64,000 nucleotides of DNA from DASQYE01 sp036389675 (GTDB lineage Bacteria > Acidobacteriota > Blastocatellia > Pyrinomonadales > Pyrinomonadaceae). Positions 1 to 7,950 of the stretch are shown here, piece by piece. Position 1 is the stretch's first letter, and the number at the start of each line of letters is the position of its first letter. The translations under genes were made by a program, and so were the position numbers. Location of the stretch: assembly GCA_036389675.1 (NCBI GenBank), contig DASVWI010000015.1, positions 62,001 through 126,000 of the forward strand, given 5' to 3'. A model generated the notes under the pieces. It did no database searches, was not told the DNA's origin, and worked only from the letters and a program-made list of their open reading frames with translations.

Positions 1-1
1 C

Positions 2-670
2 GCTGTGAGCTTTGAGGCAGTCGAGCGGGTGCTGGAATTACAGGAGCGCGTGAGCGTGATCGCCGTCGGCCCCGGTCTGACGGTTGAGGATGAAGCGACG
101 CGGCGCTTCGTGCGCGCACTCGTCGAGCGGCGCGAGCGGCCTCTCATCCTTGATGCCGACGGCCTGAATGCTCTCGCGCCGTGGCCCGAAGAGTTGCGCG
201 GAAGCCATGAGCGCCCGCTCATACTGACGCCGCATCCGGGCGAGATGCGACGACTCGTTGGGGCTGACGAAGCGACTGGCGAAAAGGCTTCGCTCTCAGA
301 CCGTGTCGCCGCCGCGCGCGAGTTTGCATCGCGTCACTCGCTCATTCTGGTTCTCAAGGGAACGCGCACGCTCGTCGCCTCCCCGGAAGGTCGCGTGTAC
401 ATCAACCCGACGGGCAATCCGGGGCTGGGGACGGCGGGCGCTGGCGATACGCTGACGGGCATCATCACAGGATTCAACGCGCAGGCTTTCAGCACCCTGA
501 AAGACGAGGCGGATGCCCTTGAGGCCACCATCGCAGCCGTCTACGTCGGCGGCATGGCCGGCGATCTGGCGGCAGGCGCGGGCGGCATGCGCTCCATTAC
601 GGCATCGGAGATACGCGAGCATCTGGGCGCAGCCTTTCGCTCGCTCGACCCGGAAGGAGAGCGGCCATGA
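2..670 (+). CDS. nnrD: ADP-dependent NAD(P)H-hydrate dehydratase, C-terminal part (5' end outside window)
   Basis: Partial: the frame is open to the left edge, so the true start, and possibly an N-terminal NnrE epimerase domain, lies outside the window. The visible 222 residues carry the ribokinase-like signatures of the NnrD/YjeF C-terminal domain: DADGLNAL, LTPHPGEM and the glycine-rich nucleotide-site motif GNPGLGTAGAGDTLTG. The enzyme dehydrates damaged (hydrated) NAD(P)H back to NAD(P)H in the cytoplasm. The stop overlaps the tsaE start as ATGA, so the two are translationally coupled; this neighbourhood is common in bacteria. Confidence 0.93.
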   Translation, partial: AVSFEAVERVLELQERVSVIAVGPGLTVEDEATRRFVRALVERRERPLILDADGLNALAPWPEELRGSHERPLILTPHPGEMRRLVGADEATGEKASLSDRVAAAREFASRHSLILVLKGTRTLVASPEGRVYINPTGNPGLGTAGAGDTLTGIITGFNAQAFSTLKDEADALEATIAAVYVGGMAGDLAAGAGGMRSITASEIREHLGAAFRSLDPEGERP

Positions 671-1125
671 CCAGGCCTTCAGCGACCGCGCCCGCAGGCC
701 GGTGGGTATGCGCGACTCCCGAAGAGACAGAGCGTCTGGGCGCGCACTTTGGCGATCACCTCAAGGGCGGCGAGACTGTCCTGCTCGACGGCCCGCTCGG
801 CGCGGGCAAGACTATCTTCGTCAAAGGCGTCGCGGCTTCGCTCGGGATAGACGAAACGGAGGTCACGAGCCCCTCCTTCACACTCGTCAACAAGTACGCG
901 GGACGCCTGACGCTCTACCACCTTGACCTCTATCGTCTGCCGGAAGGCGCGACCGCCGCGCATGCCGTGGAGCTGGACGAATTGCTCTCGGACGAGCGCG
1001 CCTCGATCATCATCGAATGGGCCGCCCGCATGGGACGCTATCCCCTGCCCCCTCCCGTCTGGAGAATCTCCATTACCGGCGACGGCGAAGACCCGCGACA
1101 CATCACAATTGAAAAGCAAGGATGA
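667..1125 (+). CDS. tsaE: tRNA threonylcarbamoyladenosine biosynthesis ATPase TsaE
   Basis: 152 residues, normal family length. P-loop GPLGAGKT with Lys at about residue 48, then the family stretch TSPSFTLVNKY and a HLDLYRL motif. TsaE is the ATPase partner of the TsaB-TsaD complex that installs t6A at position 37 of ANN-decoding tRNAs; tsaD is also in this window, at 13598. Starts in an ATGA overlap with nnrD. The last codons and the TGA stop lie inside the first heptamers of the repeat element at 1118, so the C-terminal residues (KQG) are repeat-encoded. Confidence 0.95.
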   Translation: MTRPSATAPAGRWVCATPEETERLGAHFGDHLKGGETVLLDGPLGAGKTIFVKGVAASLGIDETEVTSPSFTLVNKYAGRLTLYHLDLYRLPEGATAAHAVELDELLSDERASIIIEWAARMGRYPLPPPVWRISITGDGEDPRHITIEKQG

Positions 1126-1201
1126 AGGATGAAGGATGAAGGATGAAGTAAAAGCTTTCAAGACTGAGAAGCTCTTTTTTCATCCTTCATCCTTCCGCCT
1201 T
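1118..1201. repeat. Heptamer-built inverted repeat, family A (GGATGAA), copy 1
   Basis: The left arm is four perfect head-to-tail copies of AAGGATG (1118-1145). The right arm is TTCATCC-type heptamers (about 1179-1201). The loop region 1148-1180 begins GTAAAAGCTTTCAAGA, identical to the reverse complement of the loop in the copy at 22144. It overlaps the tsaE stop and precedes the bacilliredoxin gene. It could fold as a hairpin in RNA, but there is no clean terminator U-tract except TTTTTT inside the loop. Confidence 0.85.
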
Positions 1202-1252
1202 GCTCTTTGTGTTAGAATAGCCGTCAACAAAGATAGTGAAGGAGAAGAAAAC

Positions 1253-1693
1253 ATGCCATACCCGGAACTTATGATCAGGCCGATGAGAGAAGACTTAACG
1301 CGGCTGGGCTTTGAGGAGACCAGAACGCCGGAGCAGGTGGACGAGGTGGTCAAAAACACCAGCGGCACTGTGATGATGGTCGTCAACTCGGTCTGCGGCT
1401 GCGCGGCGGGCAAGGCGCGTCCCGGCATCGCGCTCGCGCTGCAACACGACGTGAAGCCTGATCGCGTCGCGACCGTCTTTGCCGGAGCCGACATAGAGGC
1501 GACGGAAAGAGCGCGCAGTTACTTTACGGGCTACCAGCCCTCATCGCCCTCGATTGCGCTCCTCAAGGACGGCAAGCTCGTCTACATCCTTGAGCGTCAC
1601 CAGATCGAAGGCAAAGACCCCTACCAGATCGCGCAGGAATTGACCACCGCCTTCGACCAGCACTGCACAGCATCCGCCGCAGCCACCAACTAA
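1253..1693 (+). CDS. BrxA/BrxB family bacilliredoxin (CGC active site)
   Basis: 146 residues from the ATG at 1253, which follows a good Shine-Dalgarno (AGGAGAAGA); the frame is open further upstream, but that part is repeat DNA. The motif VNSVCGCAAG places the CGC redox site at Cys48 and Cys50, the hallmark of the YphP/YqiW bacilliredoxins (thioredoxin fold). In Firmicutes these remove bacillithiol from proteins; in other phyla the thiol partner is less clear, so the exact substrate here is inference. Monocistronic between two repeat elements; a TAGAAT box at 1212 could be its -10. Confidence 0.93.
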   Translation: MPYPELMIRPMREDLTRLGFEETRTPEQVDEVVKNTSGTVMMVVNSVCGCAAGKARPGIALALQHDVKPDRVATVFAGADIEATERARSYFTGYQPSSPSIALLKDGKLVYILERHQIEGKDPYQIAQELTTAFDQHCTASAAATN

Positions 1694-1701
1694 GAAAGCG
1701 T

Positions 1702-1749
1702 ATGTCAGATGTTAGAGAAGGCGTTTCGCCGATATCTAACATCTGACAT
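1702..1749. terminator. Perfect 15-bp stem between convergent genes, heptamer type
   Basis: The arms 1702-1716 and 1735-1749 are exact reverse complements. The left arm reads as ATGTCAG ATGTTAG, again with period 7, and the outer flank TTGCCTT TCATCCT TCACCCT (1750-1770) continues the same period. It lies between the convergent bacilliredoxin and the minus-strand ORFan, so it probably ends transcription from both sides, and belongs to the same class as the other heptamer elements. Confidence 0.7.
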
Positions 1750-1756
1750 TTGCCTT

Positions 1757-2128
1757 TCATCCTTCACCCTTGTTCTTCCCTCCCCGCCCCGGTGACCTAT
1801 ACTCGGACTTCCTCTTCAACCCCAGCGCCTGCACCTGACTCGAATCCTTGCCGAACTGTGCGACGACCTGATCTTTCACACCGAGCATCATGTTATGGAA
1901 TGCCCATTCTTTAGCGACGGCTGTGTCGCGCGCCTCCGCCGCTGCGGCTTCAGCCTGTACGGCTCTGGCCTGTGCAGCGGCAAGCTCCGCGTGCGCCGTA
2001 GTCGCGGCTGCCAGCGTGTAGTTTGAATTTGCAGGGGCATAACCCTCGATGGTCTGCAACGCCGCGAAAGCATCCTCATCCGTCTGAAGAAGGGCGGGCC
2101 TGATTCGTTTGTTTTCATCTTTTGCCAT
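1757..2128 (-). CDS. Small Ala-rich protein of unknown function
   Basis: 123 residues from the ATG at 2128, chosen because AAGGAG sits seven bases upstream; the longer frame to 2227 has no such site. No family recognised. Residues about 35-75 are an alanine-rich, probably helical or coiled stretch (AAAEARDTAVAKEW). The tail is basic (LKRKSEYRSPGRGG). The last residues (KNKGEG) are encoded by heptamer repeat DNA. No signal peptide or membrane segment, so probably cytoplasmic. Monocistronic. Confidence 0.6.
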   Translation of the reverse strand: MAKDENKRIRPALLQTDEDAFAALQTIEGYAPANSNYTLAAATTAHAELAAAQARAVQAEAAAAEARDTAVAKEWAFHNMMLGVKDQVVAQFGKDSSQVQALGLKRKSEYRSPGRGGKNKGEG

Positions 2129-2297
2129 GTGAGAGTCTCCTTTGTAGAGAGGGGTAAGGAAATGAACAGAGACAACGACGATGCAAATCTTACGTGAGGC
2201 GTGAGAGGCCCGCAACAAGAAAATCACTAGAGACTATAGCTCATGTTCACAGCCGGAAACGCGATACGCACCTCTGCGTATAAGGTTGCAAGCCCTT

Positions 2298-2444
2298 GAT
2301 ATGTCGAATCAACGTGTTGATATGGGATACGCTCGTGGTGATATAGCATATCCGTTCATTGATATCGTATATCAGCCTGTTGATATGGGACACGCTCACC
2401 CTGATATAAGATACGCTCATGGTGATATGGCATTACCGCGCGAG
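2298..2444 (+). repeat. Seven tandem 21-bp repeats beginning GATAT
   Basis: Units start at 2298, 2319, 2340, 2361, 2382, 2403 and 2424, each beginning GATAT and exactly 21 bases long, with strongly diverged interiors. They are AT-richer than the surroundings. Read on the plus strand from a TTG at 2286 to a stop at 2477 they would encode a 63-residue peptide with a D[M/I]-x5 heptapeptide repeat (units DMGYARG, DIRYAHG). There is no convincing ribosome-binding site (AAGG abuts the TTG). It may be a small repeat protein or a non-coding array. Confidence 0.75.
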
Positions 2445-2481
2445 CGCACAGGATACTCACACCATCGCATCAAATAATCGG

Positions 2482-2598
2482 CTAAAAGCGCGGCCTGACG
2501 TGGCGAAGCTGCGTTTCGTTGTACTGTCCTGAGCGATAATCATCTGCGTTGCGGTCGAATCGCCAGATCAGGTCAGTAATCTCGTAAGGTACGGACAT
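2482..2598 (-). pseudogene. Truncated N-terminus of an Eco57I-like restriction-modification/N6-adenine methylase protein
   Basis: A 38-codon frame with ATG at 2598 and a strong GAAGG site upstream. Its middle contains DRNADDYRSGQYNETQLR, which matches from memory the N-terminal motif (Y-x5-YNE-xx-R, normally followed by FIDPFF.ALGWD) of large type II restriction-methylase proteins. After QLR the match stops (HVRPRF) and a TAG follows; nothing downstream resembles the rest. I read it as the decayed start of a lost restriction gene, though the intact start signals mean a short peptide may still be made. Confidence 0.55.
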
Positions 2599-2645
2599 TA
2601 TTTGCCTTCCCCTGTTCGGAATGACTCACAATGGAAAAATCGCTC

Positions 2646-2849
2646 TTATTCTAAATCACTAACGCTTTCTGCCGAATCGCTTTTGTCGTTGACTTTGGCG
2701 AGGGTGTCAGCGCCGACGGGTCGGGTGTCGGGCGGGCCGCTGATGGTGTCTGCGGCGACCGTCTCGCCGGCGGTCTCGACATCTCCGACGTGGGTTGTGG
2801 TGGAGTCGGGACGTGGCGCGTCGTCGTTGGGTTTGTTCGTTTCCGCCAT
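2646..2849 (-). CDS. Small acidic, probably disordered protein
   Basis: 67 residues from the ATG at 2849; GAGG lies about eight bases upstream, and an alternative ATG is at 2855. The sequence is rich in Asp, Glu, Ser, Thr and Pro (starts MAETNKPNDDAPRPDS), has no hydrophobic segment and no recognisable domain, and looks intrinsically disordered. It follows the MOSC gene 29 bases downstream on the same strand and may share its transcript. The plus-strand frame over the same bases is a shadow with no start signal. Confidence 0.5.
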   Translation of the reverse strand: MAETNKPNDDAPRPDSTTTHVGDVETAGETVAADTISGPPDTRPVGADTLAKVNDKSDSAESVSDLE

Positions 2850-2878
2850 GGGCATCGCCTCTGTATGGGCTCGGTCGC

Positions 2879-3370
2879 TTAAGTGTGGTTGACTCTCTCG
2901 ACGCGGTCGCCGGGTCGCACGTGTCCTTCCTTTAAGACTCTGGCGTACCAGCCGCGGCGGTTGACGAGCGTTTTGATGAACTCCTTCTTTCTCGCCTCGC
3001 CGACGTAGGGCAGCGCGGCGAGGTTGCTGCAAGGGTCGCTGGGCTTGGTGACTTCAAGAACGGCTTCACCGACTTCGTAGACGCCGCCCGCCGCGAAGGC
3101 GCTGTAGTCCAGCCCTTCGGTCGTGACGTTCTCGCCGAGGTCGCCGGGCTCTACGGGCCACCCCTCTTCGTTCAACTTCCTGATCATCTCTAAAGGATAG
3201 AGCAAGACGGCCTGTGCCCTATCACCGGCCAGCTTTTTGGTTCTGTAGTAGTTGTAATCACCCTCGACGCCTTCGCTGCCGATATAGGCCGACTCGACCG
3301 GCGACTTGGGCAAGCCGCGCTCGCCGGGGACGCGCCCCTTCGTGTTGACCTGATAGATTCTGCCTTCCAT
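2879..3370 (-). CDS. MOSC domain protein
   Basis: 163 residues with GAGGTG upstream of the ATG. The segment AEGLDYSAFAAGGVYEVGEAVLEV-like core (Gly-rich beta strands) and the conserved cysteine in KPSDPCSNLAAL identify a stand-alone MOSC (molybdenum cofactor sulfurase C-terminal) domain. Such proteins bind pterin or metal-sulfur groups and take part in N-hydroxylated compound reduction or sulfur carriage; the substrate here cannot be told. N-terminal GRVPGERGLPKSP resembles the short single-domain MOSC family. No Moco genes are adjacent. Confidence 0.85.
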   Translation of the reverse strand: MEGRIYQVNTKGRVPGERGLPKSPVESAYIGSEGVEGDYNYYRTKKLAGDRAQAVLLYPLEMIRKLNEEGWPVEPGDLGENVTTEGLDYSAFAAGGVYEVGEAVLEVTKPSDPCSNLAALPYVGEARKKEFIKTLVNRRGWYARVLKEGHVRPGDRVERVNHT

Positions 3371-3498
3371 TCGCTATCACCTCGCGTTGATGAAGATGGC
3401 GGACGCCCGAATCGACCGGGCGGCGAAGAATTGTATATCAATTATCGCGTGTCAATGACGTGCCCTGTTCCGGCTTCGTGCGGACGAAGCCCACGGGC

Positions 3499-4125
3499 TC
3501 ACTCAATGCCGAACCCGTTGTTGAAGTCATAGTCCCTGAGCAGCGAGGCGGAAAATCTCTTACGGCGGCTGGTGGTGGTCGGTCTGCGCTCACCCTTCTG
3601 CTTCTTTTCGATCACCGCCCCGGCCAGCAGATTCATGTCTGTTTCGATGGAGGTGTCAGAGCTTTGATCTATGTCGTAGATTCTGACGCCGACCAGTCGC
3701 CACTCACCGTTGTAGAGCTTGAACTGGTGTGTCGCCGCCTCCATGGTCGAGGCCGTCTTCGCGTTGTTCTGGACGTAAATGCTCGACCGCTTGATTTCCA
3801 GATTTTCCACCCAGCAGCATCCCATGCCGGGGATGGGCGCTTCCTTAGATGTCCCGGCGACACGATAGCCGCCCTGACCCGCACGCAGAAGCACGTAGAG
3901 CTGGTAGGTCGGCGAAGCGCCGGTTTCCCCACGCTGAATCACGCCCGCCCAATCCTCCAGCCGGTCGCCGTTCAAGTCGCCTTTCGCCTGAACGCTCAAC
4001 TGGTCTCCGGCTTTCAGGGTGGATTTCAGGAAGAGGTCTATGCTGGCGAAATCCGCCTGAGCAAACGTCGCCAAAGGGCAGCACATGATAGCCAGTAACG
4101 TTAGAACGAGACGTAGTTTACGCAT
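3499..4125 (-). CDS. Secreted protein of unknown function (FG-GAP-like start)
   Basis: 208 residues from the ATG at 4125, which gives a classical signal peptide (MRKLRLVLTLLAIMCC, cleavage near TFAQA); an upstream ATG at 4164 would add 13 residues without a better binding site. After the signal, GDLNGDRLEDWAGVI resembles the D-x-N-x-D Ca-binding loop of FG-GAP/VCBS repeats. The C-terminus is basic (EKKQKGERRP). Probably periplasmic. No enzyme motif seen. Monocistronic, downstream of the toxin-antitoxin pair. Confidence 0.7.
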   Translation of the reverse strand: MRKLRLVLTLLAIMCCPLATFAQADFASIDLFLKSTLKAGDQLSVQAKGDLNGDRLEDWAGVIQRGETGASPTYQLYVLLRAGQGGYRVAGTSKEAPIPGMGCCWVENLEIKRSSIYVQNNAKTASTMEAATHQFKLYNGEWRLVGVRIYDIDQSSDTSIETDMNLLAGAVIEKKQKGERRPTTTSRRKRFSASLLRDYDFNNGFGIE

Positions 4126-4268
4126 AGTGTTTCCAGTGTCTGTTTTTAGAAGAACGGTTTTCATGATTATTCAGGAGCAGCCTTTAATTTACACCGGCAG
4201 GAGAGATAATGAAAAGAATTCTATCGAGGGGACGGGTTCACGGGCGGTCAGGCTCTGCCACAGGCATA

Positions 4269-4538
4269 TCAGTAAACTTCTTTATGAGTCCCTATATCCA
4301 GAAATAGAGCCTTCTCATCTTCTATGAAAGAGAAGACCACTCGCACATTATATTCGATACTAAAACTCCACAAATCTTTAAGCTGGCCTGACAACTTGTG
4401 CGTCTTCAAACTTGGATTGAAAGGATTGTTCCGAAAGAGTGTTGTTCTTTCCCAAAAGCGAGCTTCCAAAGCGGCATTACCTTGAACTCTTTTTCTAAAG
4501 GCTCTTTTAAAAGACGAGCTAAAGGCAATTTCAATCAT
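4269..4538 (-). CDS. RelE/ParE-superfamily toxin (YafQ-like)
   Basis: 89 residues. The pattern SSSFKRAFRKR, HKLSGQLKDLWSFS and VRVVFSF-DIGTHKEVY is that of the RelE/YafQ/plasmid-stabilisation toxin fold: N-terminal basic helix, LxGxxxxxWS strand, and a C-terminal His-x-x-Tyr strand. It overlaps the upstream antitoxin gene by 8 bases (4531-4538), the usual coupling in type II modules. The family mostly cleaves ribosome-bound mRNA; the target here is inference. Lower GC than neighbours suggests transfer. Confidence 0.8.
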   Translation of the reverse strand: MIEIAFSSSFKRAFRKRVQGNAALEARFWERTTLFRNNPFNPSLKTHKLSGQLKDLWSFSIEYNVRVVFSFIEDEKALFLDIGTHKEVY

Positions 4539-4746
4539 GTGACAATGTTTCCCGCAGCTCGTCTATATCACTTGAGAAGTTAAGTCTATTCTCATGCAGC
4601 TCATCTAAACTCGCCCGGTAATTTTCATTGATCTCTCGTCGCCTCTCATCAACGAGGTACTTTTCAATCAAGTCCTGTAGCTCTTCTTTCTCTTCAGTAG
4701 AAAGCTGCTTCACCTCTTCTACTATCTCTGCAAAATTATGACTCAT
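4531..4746 (-). CDS. Antitoxin of the RelE-like module
   Basis: 71 residues, acidic, predicted mostly helical (VEEVKQLSTEEKEELQDLIEK then DERRREINENYRASL). This is the layout of small addiction-module antitoxins that are found upstream of RelE-like toxins. It precedes and overlaps the toxin gene. No clear ribbon-helix-helix or AbrB motif is visible, so its DNA-binding type is uncertain. The AT-rich 4747-4800 stretch upstream would hold the module's promoter and operator. Confidence 0.7.
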   Translation of the reverse strand: MSHNFAEIVEEVKQLSTEEKEELQDLIEKYLVDERRREINENYRASLDELHENRLNFSSDIDELRETLSHD

Positions 4747-4911
4747 CTCTACAGTCCTCAGATTTGTATTTCGATCAGATTAAGCCTTTTTCTTACAGGA
4801 TTCAAATTGAAATATTAAAGGCGAAGGGCCTACCCTTAGCGGGGGTGATTGAGGCGCTAATTGATAAGACCGGTTTGTGCTTCACCGGCGTGTGATATTA
4901 TCAGGAGCAAG

Positions 4912-7293
4912 ATGGCTGTGAGTTCCCCTATCACACTCGACACTCCTGTCTCAATTCTCTACCAGCGCGGCATCCCGCGCATGGGTCAGGCGACGGCGCG
5001 CAAACTGGCGCTCGCTCTCGCCTCGCTCGCGGGCAAGACGGACGCCAGCGAGGCGACCGTCGAAGACCTCCTGAACTACCTGCCGATGCGCTACGAAGAC
5101 CGCTCGAATCTGGCGCGTATCAGTGACCTCTCTGACGGCATGGAGGCTTCGCTTGAGCTTTACGTGAGGGTCGCGGGTGGCTTTCAGGTCGGGAAGAATC
5201 GCTCGCCCAAAGCGCCCAAGCTTTTCATCTTCGAGATCACTGCGAGCGACCCCGAACGCACCAGCAAGCCCGTCGTCGTCTGGTGGTTCGTCTCTGGCCG
5301 CGCCGCACAGCGCATCATCGCCTATAACCGTCAACGCTTCGAGCGCGGCGCTCGTTTCATAGCCTTCGGCAGGTGGGAGTGGGACACACGGCGCAACACC
5401 TTCAGCCTGCGCCTGAACAAGCCGGACGAGTTGGAGATGCTGCCCGGCACGTGGACGCCGCCGGAACACGCGCTGCTGCGGCTGGCGGAAGAAGATGCGG
5501 CGAAGGAGACGGGCGGCGACAGCGACGGCTCAAGCGGAGGCGGCGATGCCGCTGCTGGCATGAACGATGCTGACGAAGAAGGATTTGAGGAAGAAGACGA
5601 GAGCGTGGACGACCCGGCGCTGGCGGCGATTCACGTCGGGAGACGCGTGCCGGTCTATCGCAAGCTCGGCGAGTTTCGCTCCAAGCGTCTGCGCGAGATC
5701 ATGCACGCCGTGCTGGCGGGAATGGATGACGAGGCGATCACGGAAACGCTGCCCGATGACCTGCGCGGGCGTCAACATTTAATCGGTCGCGCCGAAGCGA
5801 TTCGCCGCATACACTTTCCGGCTGAGGATGTCGCGCTCGCGGAGTATGAGCGGGCACGCAGTCCCGCTCACCTGCGTCTGATCTTTGAAGAGTTCTTCTG
5901 GGTCGCGCTGGCGCTCCTGATTCGTCGCGGCGAGAGAATCAAAGAGCCCAAGGGCGCTTGCATAGAGATTACCGAGCGCGTGCGCGCTCGCCTTGAGGCC
6001 ATCCTTCCCTTCCGGCTCACGAGCGCGCAGGAGCGCGTCATCGCCCGTATCTTCGACGACATGCAATCGGACGCGCCGATGAACCGCCTGCTGCAAGGCG
6101 ATGTCGGCAGCGGCAAAACCATCGTCGCGCTACAGGCGATGCTGGCCGCGATGGAGAACGGCTACCAGTCTGCCCTGATGGTTCCTACGGAAATCCTCGC
6201 CGAGCAGCACGCGCGAAACATCAAGCGCCTGCTCGCCCGGACTCCTTACCGCGTCGAGTTGCTGACGGGCTCACTGCGCGCGACCGAGAAGCGACGCCTG
6301 CACAAGGATGTCGCGGCGGGAGACGTTCACGCCTGCATAGGCACGCACGCGCTGATACAGGAAGCGGTCGCCTTTCATAAGCTGGGCCTCGTCGTCATTG
6401 ACGAGCAGCATCGCTTCGGGGTGCTGCAACGAGCGGAGCTACGCACGCGCGGCTTCAACCCTGATGTGCTGGTGATGACGGCCACGCCCATCCCGCGCTC
6501 GCTGGCGATGACCGCCTACGGCGATCTGGACGTGTCCGTGATTGACGAGCTGCCGCCCGGTCGAACGCCTATCAAAACGGTCGTCGTCGGCGAAGACCAG
6601 CGCGCGGGTGTCTACAAGGGTGTGGAGCGGGAGGTGCGCGCGGGCCGACAGGCTTACGTCGTCTACCCTCTTGTCGAGGAGTCGGAGAAGATGGACTTGA
6701 AGGACGCGACGCGCATGTACGAGCAGTTGCGCGACCGCGTCTTCCCGACCTTCGCGGTCGGTCTCCTGCACGGCAAGATGAAGGCGGCGGAGAAGGACGA
6801 CGTGATGCGCCGCTTCGTCTCGGGCGAGATTCAGATACTGGTGGCGACGACCGTGGTCGAGGTCGGCGTTGACGTGCCGAATGCTTCCGTGATGGTCATA
6901 GAGCATGCGGAGCGCTTCGGCCTCTCGCAGCTACACCAGCTGCGCGGGCGCGTGGGCCGCGGCGCTGAGCAGAGCTTCTGCGTGCTGCTCGCCTCGGAGA
7001 AGCGCACGAGCGTGGCGCGCGAGCGCTTAGGCATTATGGAGGAGACGAGCGACGGCTTTCGCATCGCCGAAAAGGATTTGGAGCTGCGCGGCCCCGGCGA
7101 AGTGATGGGCACACGCCAATCGGGGCTGCCCACTTTCCGCGTCGGCAATCTGGTGCGCGACGTAGAGATTCTGGAAGAGGCGCGGCGCGAAGCCGATTAT
7201 TACCTGACGGCGCGGCGCATGACACGCGAGACATCCAGACTGGTCGAGCGCGTCAGAGCCGACGCCCGCTTCGGGCTTGCCGCGGTCGGTTGA
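4912..7293 (+). CDS. recG: ATP-dependent DNA helicase RecG
   Basis: 793 residues from the ATG at 4912, preceded by CAGGAGCAAG; an upstream TTG at 4861 is less likely. RecG reverses stalled replication forks and branch-migrates Holliday junctions. The wedge/OB domain is about residues 40-230. Walker A GDVGSGKT has Lys402, the helicase box II DEQH begins at Asp497, and motif III is TATPIPRSL; the C-terminal RGRVGRG motif and the wedge-linked tail follow. An acidic, Gly-rich low-complexity insert (about residues 190-235, EEGFEEEDESVDD) breaks the wedge-helicase linker, longer than in E. coli RecG. Possible -10 TATTAT at 4895. Confidence 0.97.
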   Translation: MAVSSPITLDTPVSILYQRGIPRMGQATARKLALALASLAGKTDASEATVEDLLNYLPMRYEDRSNLARISDLSDGMEASLELYVRVAGGFQVGKNRSPKAPKLFIFEITASDPERTSKPVVVWWFVSGRAAQRIIAYNRQRFERGARFIAFGRWEWDTRRNTFSLRLNKPDELEMLPGTWTPPEHALLRLAEEDAAKETGGDSDGSSGGGDAAAGMNDADEEGFEEEDESVDDPALAAIHVGRRVPVYRKLGEFRSKRLREIMHAVLAGMDDEAITETLPDDLRGRQHLIGRAEAIRRIHFPAEDVALAEYERARSPAHLRLIFEEFFWVALALLIRRGERIKEPKGACIEITERVRARLEAILPFRLTSAQERVIARIFDDMQSDAPMNRLLQGDVGSGKTIVALQAMLAAMENGYQSALMVPTEILAEQHARNIKRLLARTPYRVELLTGSLRATEKRRLHKDVAAGDVHACIGTHALIQEAVAFHKLGLVVIDEQHRFGVLQRAELRTRGFNPDVLVMTATPIPRSLAMTAYGDLDVSVIDELPPGRTPIKTVVVGEDQRAGVYKGVEREVRAGRQAYVVYPLVEESEKMDLKDATRMYEQLRDRVFPTFAVGLLHGKMKAAEKDDVMRRFVSGEIQILVATTVVEVGVDVPNASVMVIEHAERFGLSQLHQLRGRVGRGAEQSFCVLLASEKRTSVARERLGIMEETSDGFRIAEKDLELRGPGEVMGTRQSGLPTFRVGNLVRDVEILEEARREADYYLTARRMTRETSRLVERVRADARFGLAAVG

Positions 7294-7341
7294 AAGATAA
7301 GGAAAGGGTCGCAGGGCCTTTGGTTGGCCCGGCTGCTCATC

Positions 7342-7791
7342 ATGCAGGGACTTATAGATTACATCAAGACGCGCCTGCGCCGGGATTCTCCCGGCGAAGA
7401 GCGGCGTGCGGCCCCACGCCTGACCACTCATCTCGAAAACCGTCTGGTCGTCAACGTCTCACTGCTCGAACTTAAGGCCAAGCCGGACAATGCACGCCAC
7501 AGGAATGTGCTCGCCGGTTACACGCGCGACTTGAGCGAGATGGGGCTCGGGATCGTCGTGCCCGACATTCGCATCGGCGGCCTCAACATCACCCGTCCAG
7601 ATCGCATGCTACGCATCATGCTCGGGCTTCCCGGCCAGCCCATAGAGATACGCGCCGTCCCCGTCCGCTACGTGGAGCTGGAGGAAGAGGAGGACGGGGA
7701 GAAAGCGCGCTACCTCATCGGCATGCTCATCAAAGAGATGAGCGACCACCACCGCAGCCTGTACAACGCGTTTCTCAAATCACTTCAATGA
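7342..7791 (+). CDS. PilZ domain protein
   Basis: 149 residues from the ATG at 7342 (a TTG at 7324 is an alternative). The motif RRAAPR followed about 35 residues later by DLSEMGLG matches the RxxxR and [D/N]xSxxG c-di-GMP-binding signatures of PilZ domains, with a beta-barrel region to about residue 135. It is a stand-alone PilZ adaptor, so it probably relays cyclic di-GMP to a partner; the partner is unknown. It sits 48 bases after recG and may be co-transcribed. Confidence 0.88.
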   Translation: MQGLIDYIKTRLRRDSPGEERRAAPRLTTHLENRLVVNVSLLELKAKPDNARHRNVLAGYTRDLSEMGLGIVVPDIRIGGLNITRPDRMLRIMLGLPGQPIEIRAVPVRYVELEEEEDGEKARYLIGMLIKEMSDHHRSLYNAFLKSLQ

Positions 7792-7803
7792 AAAAAGAAG
7801 AAA

Positions 7804-7935
7804 GTTAACAGGGACGGTCAGGATCAGGATTAAAATCAGTATGAAAACCAAAAGCATTAATACATGAATGCTTCATTGCTTTTCTTATCCCGACCATCCC
7901 TCTTAATTCTTGCTTTCATCCTCGCTTTTGTTAAC
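7804..7935. repeat. Inverted-repeat element, family C (GGTCAGGAT/ATCCTGACC)
   Basis: Imperfect arms: the left AACAGGGACGGTCAGGATCA stretch and the right region with CTTATCCCGACCATCCC. GTTAAC occurs at both outer ends (7804-7809 and 7930-7935). Related to the elements at 23493 and 56488, which carry the same ATCCTGACC words. It fills the gap between the PilZ gene and the first RsmD gene, and keeps a reading frame open through the right arm, which falsely lengthens the RsmD frame to 7864. Confidence 0.7.
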
Positions 7936-7950
7936 ATTCGCGGGAGAGCC

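Noticed and set aside
4209..4307. 32-residue plus-strand frame with a good ribosome-binding site (GGAGAGATA)
   Set aside because: It runs into the antisense of the toxin gene's end, has no hydrophobic or conserved feature and its length is near chance.
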